Source of the DNA: Caulobacter sp. B11
GTDB taxonomy: Bacteria > Pseudomonadota > Alphaproteobacteria > Caulobacterales > Caulobacteraceae
NCBI RefSeq assembly: GCF_002737765.1
Contig: NZ_PEGG01000190.1
Coordinates: forward strand, 1-6,792
Length of the DNA: 6,792 nucleotides
Reading direction: 5' to 3'
This document shows, in pieces, positions 1 through 6,792 of this stretch (position 1 is its first letter; the number at the start of each line of letters is the position of its first letter). The translations under genes and the position numbers were made by a program. Below the pieces are notes generated by a model, which was given only the letters and a program-made list of their open reading frames with translations, had not been told where the DNA came from and searched no databases.

Positions 1-538
1 TTCGAACCGGGCGGAGCCCGGTTCGGGCTTCGTGTTCGAAAGCGGCATCGTTGGCGGCGCTGTGCGAAGGAATACATCCCCGGCGTTGAAAAGGGTCTGC
101 TCTCGGTCCAAGGACAACGGCCTGCTGGCCGGCCTTCCCGCTGATCGACTTCAAGGCCACCCTGACGGACGCAAGTACCACGACGTCGACTCCAGCGTGC
201 TGGCGTTTGAAACGCGTCGCGCGCCGCCTTCAAGGAGCTGCGTGAAAAGGGCGCTCCCAAGCTGCTCGAGCCGATCATGGCCGTCGAGGTCGTGACCCCG
301 GAAGAGTATCTGGTTCGGTGATCGGCGACCTGAACAGCCGTCGCGGCATGATCCAGGTCAGGACATGCGCGGCAACGCCACGGTCGTGAACGCCTTCGTG
401 CCGCTGGCCAACATGTTCGGCTACGTCAACACCCTGCGGGGCATGTCGCAAGGCCGCGCCCAGTTCACCATGCAATACGATCACTACGAGCCGGTGCCGC
501 AACACGTCGCCGACGAAGTGATCAAGAAGTACGCGTAG
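1..538 (+). CDS. fusA: Elongation factor G, C-terminal part; frame broken by indels
   Basis: EF-G is the cytoplasmic ribosomal GTPase that drives tRNA-mRNA translocation and, with RRF, ribosome recycling. Only the last ~179 residues (part of domain IV, then domain V) are here; the 5' end lies outside the window. Recognisable pieces, spread over all three + frames, include [60 protein letters not shown] and, in the unbroken last stretch, [19 protein letters not shown], ending IKKYA and TAG at 536-538. Eight single-base indels are needed: extra bases near 13-14, 108-109 and 133-134; missing bases near 65, 170, 212, 312 and 356. The corrected length is 540 bases, exactly 180 codons. Each correction restores conserved EF-G sequence and the gene is essential, so sequencing error is far likelier than decay. 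It is followed by tuf, as in the str operon. Identity is near certain; the exact indel positions are inferred. Confidence 0.93.
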
Positions 539-574
539 GTTTTTCCCTCCGGAAAAGCCTGCACCAAGCAAACA

Positions 575-600
575 GAGAGGGCTCCGCCTGGGGCCCTCTC
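575..600 (+). promoter_or_regulatory. Strong hairpin in fusA-tuf spacer
   Basis: The arms at 575-585 and 590-600 pair over 11 bp (one G-U) around a four-base loop GCCT. No T-run follows (next bases GATAAGACC), so it is not a standard intrinsic terminator. It could be an attenuator, an RNA-processing site, or a 3'-end stabiliser that lets fusA and tuf transcripts accumulate differently. The structure is seen; the role is inferred. Confidence 0.5.
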
Positions 601-605
601 GATAA

Positions 606-645
606 GACCCCAGATCTTCCCATTAATTGAAGGCCCCTCTGGGTC
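606..645 (+). promoter_or_regulatory. Possible tuf leader stem-loop just before the ribosome binding site
   Basis: GACC-CAGA (606-614, with C610 bulged) pairs with TCTGGGTC (638-645). Inside it CTTC (616-619) pairs with GAAG (629-632) around an AT-rich loop. The outer arm ends three bases before the AAGG Shine-Dalgarno (648-651), which lies nine bases before the tuf ATG. It could affect ribosome access or transcript processing. The stem is imperfect and may be chance. I saw no convincing promoter in the rest of the 122-base spacer; an AT-rich CATTAATTGA at 621-630 is the only -10-like stretch. Confidence 0.3.
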
Positions 646-660
646 CTAAGGTAGAGAAAA

Positions 661-1851
<1,191 letters not shown>

Positions 1852-1885
1852 TCCCGACGCTCTGCAGCCACGGCTGAACCAACTC

Positions 1886-1919
1886 AAGGCCCCGGGGGAA
1901 ACCCCGGGGCCTTTTGTTT
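1886..1919 (+). terminator. Rho-independent terminator of the fusA-tuf operon
   Basis: A perfect 12-bp stem, AAGGCCCCGGGG (1886-1897) with CCCCGGGGCCTT (1902-1913), closes on a GAAA tetraloop (1898-1901). It runs into TTTTGTTT (1912-1919). It lies 34 bases after the tuf stop codon and should end str-operon transcription, so the next gene probably has its own promoter. Textbook intrinsic terminator geometry. Confidence 0.95.
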
Positions 1920-1937
1920 GGCGGGGGCTGTGTCATC

Positions 1938-1980
1938 AATGGGCGGCCGCGCCCTTGAACGGCCAAGCTTGTCGCCCATT
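1938..1980. repeat. 8-bp inverted repeat upstream of the nuclease-like gene
   Basis: AATGGGCG (1938-1945) and CGCCCATT (1973-1980) are perfect inverted copies separated by 27 bases. A second small hairpin, GGGCG-GCCG-CGCCC (1941-1954), overlaps the left arm, so the two folds exclude each other. The repeat lies in the 89-base stretch between the tuf terminator and the next start codon, where that gene's promoter should be. It may be an operator or a leader structure, or chance in GC-rich DNA. I could not place a convincing promoter here. Confidence 0.3.
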
Positions 1981-1997
1981 TCCGGATGCGATCCACC

Positions 1998-2001
1998 GAG
2001 G
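1998..2001 (+). promoter_or_regulatory. Shine-Dalgarno GAGG that sets the GTG start
   Basis: GAGG lies seven bases before the GTG at 2009-2011. It favours this GTG over the in-frame TTG at 1955, which lies inside the inverted repeat and would put 18 non-signal residues ahead of the lipoprotein signal. Confidence 0.65.
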
Positions 2002-2008
2002 CCTCCCC

Positions 2009-2518
2009 GTGATCCGCAAGACCTTGCCGCTTCTGCTCCTGTTGTCCCTGGTCGCCTGCGACCGAACGGCCGAACCGCCGCTGGGCAGCGGCGAAACCGC
2101 CGAACAGCAGGCCGCCGCGGGCCTGGGCGATCGCGTGCTGGTGCTGGCGGCCGACGCCATGGTCATCGACGGCCGCCATGTGCGGCTGGCCAACGCCTTC
2201 GCCCCCCAGGGCATGCCCGACGCCCGATGCTGGGCCGAGGCGGTCGCCGCCCAGCAGGCGGTGCTGATGGTCCGCGACAGGGTGCGCGAGGCCCGCGCGG
2301 TGACGTTCACGCCCGGCGAGGGCAAGGACGAGTATGATCGTGATCTTGGCCTGGTGACCCTGGATGGCGTCGATCTGGGTCAGGCGCTGTTTGACAGCGG
2401 CGTCGCCGCCCGGCGCGGCGCGCGGCGCTTCGACTGGTGCGCCCCGGTGAGCCGCGATCGCACGGGCGCCCCGCCGCTCAAGGCCCTGCTGGACATGGGC
2501 CTGTCTAACGCCCACTAG
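2009..2518 (+). CDS. Staphylococcal-nuclease-like (SNase fold) lipoprotein, probably inactive
   Basis: This is a 169-residue protein from a GTG start chosen for its GAGG site and because the signal peptide begins there. Residues 1-17 form a lipoprotein signal: IRK, a run of leucines, then lipobox L14-V-A-C17; Asp18 follows the lipidated Cys. A linker of ~25 residues leads to a domain (~42-145) resembling thermonuclease (SNase/TNase family). VIDGRHVRL (52-60), DEYDR (107-111), and LVTLDGVDLGQALFDSGVA (115-133) match the family's VRL, DxYGR and xxDGxDLNxxLVxxGxA segments, and the C-terminal FDWC (141-144) resembles alphaproteobacterial relatives. Of the active-site residues, D49, R59 and R111 are retained (D21, R35 and R87 of S. 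aureus nuclease). The GIDAPE segment is NAFAPQ, so metal ligand Asp40 is Phe64 and catalytic Glu43 is Gln67. DNA cleavage therefore looks unlikely. C74 and C144 could form a disulfide. The true role is unknown; the fold call is moderately sure. Confidence 0.8.
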   Translation: MIRKTLPLLLLLSLVACDRTAEPPLGSGETAEQQAAAGLGDRVLVLAADAMVIDGRHVRLANAFAPQGMPDARCWAEAVAAQQAVLMVRDRVREARAVTFTPGEGKDEYDRDLGLVTLDGVDLGQALFDSGVAARRGARRFDWCAPVSRDRTGAPPLKALLDMGLSNAH

Positions 2519-2575
2519 ACTCCGCGGCCCGCACAGCGACCAGCGGGGCGCGATGCGGCAAGGACCGCGTCCCGG

Positions 2576-5500
2576 TCAGTCGGCCTTGGCGGCCGGGGCC
2601 TGGCGCGGCGTGGTCAGGCGGGCCAGCTTGGGCGTCAGCCAGCGTTCGAAATCGTCGACGATCTCATAGACCACCGGCACCAGGACCAGGGACAGCACGG
2701 TCGAGGTGATCAGGCCGCCAATCACCGCCACGGCCATGGGCTGACGGAACTCGGCGCCCTTGCCCAGGCCGATCGCGGTGGGCAGCATGCCCGCCATCAT
2801 CGCCAGGGTGGTCATGATGATCGGCCGGGCCCGTTCGCGGCAGGCCTCGAGGATGGCCTCGCGCTGCGGCTTGCCGGCCCGTTCCTCCTCGATGGCGTAG
2901 TCGACCAGCAGGATCGAGTTCTTGGCCGCCAGGCCCATCAGCATCAGCAGGCCGATCAGGGACGGGATCGACATGCTCATGCCGCAGGCCAGCAGGCCCA
3001 TGAAGGCGCCGCCGATCGCGAGGGGCAGGGCCGACATGATGGTCACCGGCTTGAAGAAGCTGCCGAACAGCAGGGCCATGACCCCGAACACCAGGAAGAT
3101 GGCCGACAGCAGGGCCACGGCGAAGCCGCCGAACAGCTCGCCCATGGCCTCCTCGGTGCCGCCGGTGGCCTTGGCGACGCCGGCCGGCAGGTTCTTCATG
3201 ATCGGCAGGTTGTCGATCTCGGCCGTGGCCGAGCCCAGCACGACGTCGGGGCGCAGGTCGGCCTCGGTCGTCAGCTGGCGCTTGCGGCCATAGCGCTCGA
3301 TCTTGGCCGGTCCAGCCTGGAACTCGACATCGGCGACGGCGTCCAGCCGGGTGAAACCGCCCGTGGCGGTCGGAACCTGCAGGCCCTTGATCCGCTGCAG
3401 GTCGGAACGGACCTTGTCGTCCAGGCGCACCCGGATCGGCAGGCGGCGCTCGCCGTCGGTCAGCTTGGCGACATTGGCGTCGATGTCGCCGACCGTCGCC
3501 ACCCGGGCGATGGCGGCGATGTCGGCGGCCGAGACGCCCAGGCGGGCCGCCTCGTCGGCGCGGGGCCGGATGACGATCTCCGGGCCGCTGGGCGGCGAGG
3601 CCGGGCGCGGGTCGGCGATGGTCTTGAGACCGCGCATCTGCCGTTCCAGGGCCAGGGCGGCGCGTTCCAGGGCCGGGCCGTCCTCGCTGGTCAGGATGGT
3701 GGCGACCTCGGCCGAACCGTCGTCGCTCAGCAGATTGACCCGGACGTCGGGCAGGTCGAGCAGCTTCTCGCGCATCAGGGCCTTGATCTGCGGCACCCGC
3801 AACTCGCGCTTGTCATGCAGGACCACGGTCACCGTGCCGTCGCGCAGGTCGCTGCCGCCGCTGCCGCCGCCGGGACCGCTGGCGGCGATCACCGTGCCGA
3901 TTTGGGCGAAGACGTGGGCGGTCTCGGGGCGCTCGCCAAACAGCTTGGTAATGGCCTGGACAGCGCGGTCCATGTCGGCCGCCGTGGCCCCGGGCGGTCC
4001 CTGGACCTTGAGATAATAGTAGTTGTTGTTGGCGGGCGGCTGGAAACCGGCCGGCAGGCCGCTGGCCATGTAGATCGAGCCGGCGAAGATCACCCCGCCG
4101 ATGATGCAACTGACGATCCGATGATCCAGGGCCCATTCCAGAACAGCGCGGTAGCGGCCCTTGAACGGCTTGCGCGGCTGGGGATGGCTGGCCGGCTTGA
4201 GGAAATAGGCGGCCAGCAGCGGGGTCAACAGGCGGGCCACGACCAGGGAGAACAGCACCGCCACCGAGACGGTGAGGCCGAACTCGCGGAAGAACTGCCC
4301 CGGGATCCCGGGCATGAAGGCCACCGGCGCGAACACCGCGACAATGGTGAAGGTGGTGGCGACCACGGCCAGGCCGATGGCGTCGGCCCCAATGATCGCC
4401 GCGTCATAGGGGCGCTGGCCGGCGGCGACCCGTTTTTCGATGTTCTCGATCTCGACGATGGCGTCGTCGACCAGAATGCCGATCACCAGGGTCAGGCCCA
4501 GCAGGGTCACGACATTGAGCGAAAAGCCCATGATCGCCATGAAGATGAAGGTCGGGATCAGCGACATCGGCATGGCGATGGCGGTGATCGCCGTGGCCCG
4601 CCACTCGCGCAGGAACAGGAAGACCACCAGGGCGGCCAGCAGCATGCCCTCCAGCAGGGTGGCCTTGGTGGCGGCGAAGCTGGCGCGGGTGTCGTCGACG
4701 ATCGAATAGATCTTGGTGAACTTGACGTCGGGATGGGCCGCCTCGAGCCGGGTGATCGCCAGCTTGACCTCGTCCTCGACCCGCACGTCGCTGGCGTCCT
4801 TGGTCTTGCTGACCTGGAAGGCCACCACCGGGCGGCCGTCGAGGCGGGCGAAGGAGCGGGCCTCGCCGGCCCCGTCGCCGACCTCGGCCACATCGGTCAG
4901 GCGCACGAAGCGGCCGCCGCTGGTCGGGATGGTCAGGGTCCGCAGCTGCTCCACCGTCCGGGCCGCGGCCAGGACGCGCACGGTCTGTTCGCGGTCGCCG
5001 ATCGACAGGCGGCCGCCGGGGGCGTCCAGGCTGAAACCGGCCAGGGCGTTGTTGAGCTGCGGCGCGGTCAGGCCCTGGGCGGCCATGCGGTCGGGGTCGA
5101 TGACGATATTGATCTCGCGATCGACGCCGCCGACCCGGGCCACCTGGGCCACGCCCTTTTCGCCCTGCAGGGTCCGGCTGATGGTGTCGTCGACGAACCA
5201 GGACAACTCACTGATCGACATGTCCGGCGAGGCGATCGCGTAGGTGACGATCGGCAGGGCGTCGAGGTCGACGCGCTGGACGATGGGCTCGTCGATCTCG
5301 CGCGGCAGCAGGGCCCGCGACTGGTCGATCTTGGAGCGCACCTCGTCGGTGGCCTTTTGCAGGTCCTCGCCGATCTCGAACTCGATCGAGGTGGTCGAGA
5401 CGCCCTGGACGACCGAGGAGCGGATGCTCTTGACGTTCGAGATGCCCGATACCGCATCCTCGATCTGCCGGGTGATCTGGGTTTCCATCTCGCCGGCGGC

Positions 5501-5671
5501 CGCGCCGCTCTGGGTGATGGTCACCGCCACCAGCGGGAAGGAGACGTTGGGATACTGCTTGACGGGCAGGGACAGGTAGCTGGCCACGCCGGCCAGGACG
5601 AGGGCGATGAACAGCACCGCGATCGGGATCGGATTGCGGATCGACCAGGCGGAAATGCGGACCTGAGCCAT
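2576..5671 (-). CDS. RND efflux pump, inner-membrane permease (HAE-1/AcrB type)
   Basis: This is a 1031-residue resistance-nodulation-division transporter (ACR_tran family), normal length for an AcrB/MexB-like pump that exports drugs or other amphiphiles using proton influx. It has twelve predicted membrane segments: one near 14-33; five between ~337 and 490; one near 520-538; five between ~845 and 1003. Two large periplasmic domains lie between (~34-335 and ~540-840). Proton-relay residues are present: D402-D403 in ILVDDAIVEIEN (TM4), K917 in LAAKNSILLVDY (TM10), and R949-P950 followed by T954-T955 (TM11). The DD plus K pattern fits a drug/proton pump more than a heavy-metal pump. The loop around 598-613 is unusually Gly/Ser-rich. 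Its ATG overlaps the stop codon of the adaptor gene upstream (TAATG), so the two are probably translated together. The substrate cannot be deduced. Which named pump it is closest to is unclear, so no gene symbol is given. Confidence 0.97.
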   Translation of the reverse strand: MAQVRISAWSIRNPIPIAVLFIALVLAGVASYLSLPVKQYPNVSFPLVAVTITQSGAAAGEMETQITRQIEDAVSGISNVKSIRSSVVQGVSTTSIEFEIGEDLQKATDEVRSKIDQSRALLPREIDEPIVQRVDLDALPIVTYAIASPDMSISELSWFVDDTISRTLQGEKGVAQVARVGGVDREINIVIDPDRMAAQGLTAPQLNNALAGFSLDAPGGRLSIGDREQTVRVLAAARTVEQLRTLTIPTSGGRFVRLTDVAEVGDGAGEARSFARLDGRPVVAFQVSKTKDASDVRVEDEVKLAITRLEAAHPDVKFTKIYSIVDDTRASFAATKATLLEGMLLAALVVFLFLREWRATAITAIAMPMSLIPTFIFMAIMGFSLNVVTLLGLTLVIGILVDDAIVEIENIEKRVAAGQRPYDAAIIGADAIGLAVVATTFTIVAVFAPVAFMPGIPGQFFREFGLTVSVAVLFSLVVARLLTPLLAAYFLKPASHPQPRKPFKGRYRAVLEWALDHRIVSCIIGGVIFAGSIYMASGLPAGFQPPANNNYYYLKVQGPPGATAADMDRAVQAITKLFGERPETAHVFAQIGTVIAASGPGGGSGGSDLRDGTVTVVLHDKRELRVPQIKALMREKLLDLPDVRVNLLSDDGSAEVATILTSEDGPALERAALALERQMRGLKTIADPRPASPPSGPEIVIRPRADEAARLGVSAADIAAIARVATVGDIDANVAKLTDGERRLPIRVRLDDKVRSDLQRIKGLQVPTATGGFTRLDAVADVEFQAGPAKIERYGRKRQLTTEADLRPDVVLGSATAEIDNLPIMKNLPAGVAKATGGTEEAMGELFGGFAVALLSAIFLVFGVMALLFGSFFKPVTIMSALPLAIGGAFMGLLACGMSMSIPSLIGLLMLMGLAAKNSILLVDYAIEEERAGKPQREAILEACRERARPIIMTTLAMMAGMLPTAIGLGKGAEFRQPMAVAVIGGLITSTVLSLVLVPVVYEIVDDFERWLTPKLARLTTPRQAPAAKAD

Positions 5672-5673
5672 TA
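5669..5673 (-). promoter_or_regulatory. TAATG stop-start overlap coupling adaptor and pump
   Basis: On the - strand the adaptor's TAA (5673-5671) shares its last A with the pump's ATG (5671-5669). This one-base overlap is typical of translational coupling and shows that the two genes form one operon. Confidence 0.85.
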
Positions 5674-6730
5674 GCGCGCGGCCTTGCCGGCGCTGTCGGT
5701 CGGCGCGATCAGGTCGCCGTCGAGGGTGAAGGCCGAGCCGCCCAGCAGCACGCGCGATCCGACCGGCGGGCCGTCGAGCAGTTCCACCCAGCCGTCGCCC
5801 CGCTGTCCGGTGCGCACCGGCGCCTGGCGGGCGTGGTTAGTGGCGTCGACCGTGACCAGGGACGAACCCTCGGCGTCATAGCGGATGGCGGTCTCGGGCG
5901 CGGCCTTCACCGGCCGACCGGAGGCGCCGAAGGCGGCGCGTCCGAAGCCGCCCGGGCGCAGGCCGGAATCCAGCGGGAGTCGAACCGCGCCTTGCCCAGG
6001 CGCGAGGTGGCGTCGATCCGGGGGCTGACCATCCGGACGGTTCCCGAAACCGCGCGGCCGTCGGGCAGGGTGACCATGGCGGCCTGGCCGGGGCGCAGGC
6101 TGGAAAGCTGGGCTTCACCGACCTCGGCGTCCAGTTCGACCAGCCCGTCGCGGGCGATGCGGAACCAGGGGTCGCCCCCGCGCCAGAGATGTCGCCGGGG
6201 CGAACGGTGCGTTCCAGAACCCGGCCGCTGACCGGCGAGGTGACGGTCATCCGGCGCGCGCGGGTGTTGAGCTCGGCCAGGGCCGCTTCCTGGGCCTTGG
6301 CCTGGTAGCGGCGGCTTTCGATCTGTTCCTGCGGCAGCACGCCCTGGCCGTCGAGGCCGGCGACGCGCGCGGCCTCGCCTGGGACTGGGCGGTGACGGCG
6401 GCCTGCTGGGCGATCTGGGCCCGCAGCAGGGTGTCGTCCAGCTGGGCCAGGGGCTGGCCGGCCCGAACCCAGGCGCCTTCCTCCACGAAGACCCGGGCGA
6501 CCCGGTAGCCCGGAGAGCTCGGAGCCCACCGCGGCTTCCTCGCGCGGCACCAGCTGACCGGAGGCCTCGAAGCCGCCGCCCAGGGCGCGGCTTTCGATCC
6601 GGCCGATCGTCACCGCTCGCGCCTTGGTCGCGGCCCCCGCGGCGGCGGGCTTGTCCTTCTTGTCGCCGCAGGCGGTCAGGCCGATCGCGGCCATGAGCAG
6701 GACGGCGGCGAGGCGGGTGGAGCTGGTCAT
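5671..6730 (-). CDS. RND periplasmic adaptor (membrane fusion) lipoprotein; frame broken by indels
   Basis: This HlyD/AcrA-type adaptor would link the RND pump to an outer-membrane channel. The composite protein is ~353 residues, normal for the family. It has a lipoprotein signal (MTSSTRLAAVLLMAAIGLTA then Cys21), a lipoyl-like half ending VEEGAWVRAGQPLAQLDD (82-99), a short alpha-hairpin (~100-158), the returning lipoyl half VTSPVSGRVLERTVRPGDIS (163-182), a beta-barrel with LRPGQAAMVTLPDGRAVSG (212-230), and a membrane-proximal end with LLDGPPVGSRVLLGG (318-332). Four single-base indels split it: one extra C at 6509-6511; one base missing near 6376, in the C-run 6175-6179, and near 5974-5981. 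The corrected length is 1062 bases (354 codons), and each correction restores family-like sequence, so sequencing error is likelier than a pseudogene. I chose the ATG at 6730 because the signal fits; another in-frame ATG lies at 6745 and neither has a good Shine-Dalgarno. It is first in the operon with the pump. Confidence 0.9.
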
Positions 6731-6754
6731 CGGGGAGGATCTCATCAACGAGGA

Positions 6755-6776
6755 GGCTTTGGGCGGGCTTTGGACG
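6755..6776. repeat. Tandem 11-bp direct repeat upstream of the efflux operon
   Basis: GGCTTTGGGCG (6755-6765) is followed directly by GGCTTTGGACG (6766-6776), a 10 of 11 match with a period of about one helical turn. It lies 25 bases before the adaptor start (on the - strand), where a promoter or regulator site could be. It may be a binding site for a regulator that contacts one face of the DNA, or chance. The remaining bases to the window end (6777-6792) show nothing I can name. Confidence 0.35.
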
Positions 6777-6792
6777 GTGTCGGGCGACCATC

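Noticed and set aside
1..538. Programmed frameshifting in fusA
   Set aside because: Eight shifts in both directions within a few hundred bases have no precedent in EF-G genes, and no slippery-site plus structure pattern recurs. Sequencing error explains them.
541..556. TTTTCC-CTCC-GGAAAA hairpin just after the fusA stop
   Set aside because: It is only a weak six-pair stem with no T-run after it; the 575-600 hairpin is much stronger.
1852..1936. A tRNA-Trp gene after tuf, as in the tuf-trnW-secE-nusG order of some bacteria
   Set aside because: No cloverleaf, anticodon arm or T-loop GTTCRA motif can be built here; the stretch is a terminator followed by unstructured spacer.
1943..1970. NotI (GCGGCCGC) and HindIII (AAGCTT) sites close together, like a cloning polylinker
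   Set aside because: There is no other vector-like sequence. The flanking DNA has normal genomic composition and the genes on both sides are bacterial chromosomal genes.
1968..1995. TTGTCGC followed by GCGATCC as a sigma-73-like promoter for the lipoprotein gene
   Set aside because: The -10 part matches the Caulobacter housekeeping consensus at too few positions to support a call.
3815..5674. 619-codon open frame on the + strand opposite the RND pump
   Set aside because: It is a mirror frame of a well-conserved transporter, rich in Gly, Asp, His and Gln with no recognisable domain.

Overview
This window reads as a chromosomal segment of a high-GC alphaproteobacterium. My best guess is a member of the Caulobacteraceae (Caulobacter or a close relative). 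The guess rests on the EF-Tu and EF-G sequences, strong G/C preference at third codon positions, and near-absence of GANTC (CcrM) sites. It comes from reading, not from a database comparison.

Layout. Bases 1-538 (+) are the 3' end of fusA (elongation factor G), whose frame is broken by about eight single-base indels. A 122-base spacer with two possible RNA hairpins leads to tuf (EF-Tu, 661-1851, +), which is intact and ends at a strong intrinsic terminator (1886-1919). Next is a small + strand gene (2009-2518) for a lipoprotein that resembles staphylococcal nuclease but has lost key active-site residues. Converging on it from the - strand is a two-gene efflux operon: a periplasmic membrane fusion lipoprotein (5671-6730, four apparent frameshifts) and a 1031-residue RND inner-membrane pump (2576-5671). 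The two overlap as TAATG, with the adaptor first in transcription order.

How the genes work together. fusA and tuf are the distal part of the str (translation) operon; EF-Tu delivers aminoacyl-tRNA and EF-G translocates the ribosome. The adaptor and RND pump would form a proton-driven tripartite efflux system with an outer-membrane channel (TolC/OprM type) that is not in this window. The nuclease-like lipoprotein lies between the two systems with its own start signals, and nothing visible ties it to either.

Data quality. All detected frame breaks lie in bases 13-357 and about 5974-6511, while roughly 5.6 kb in the middle is clean. Undoing each indel restores conserved protein, and the corrected lengths are exact multiples of three. 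The simplest reading is low-quality sequence near two contig ends, not pseudogenes. I found no clear new biological system; the most interesting item is the degenerate nuclease-like lipoprotein.
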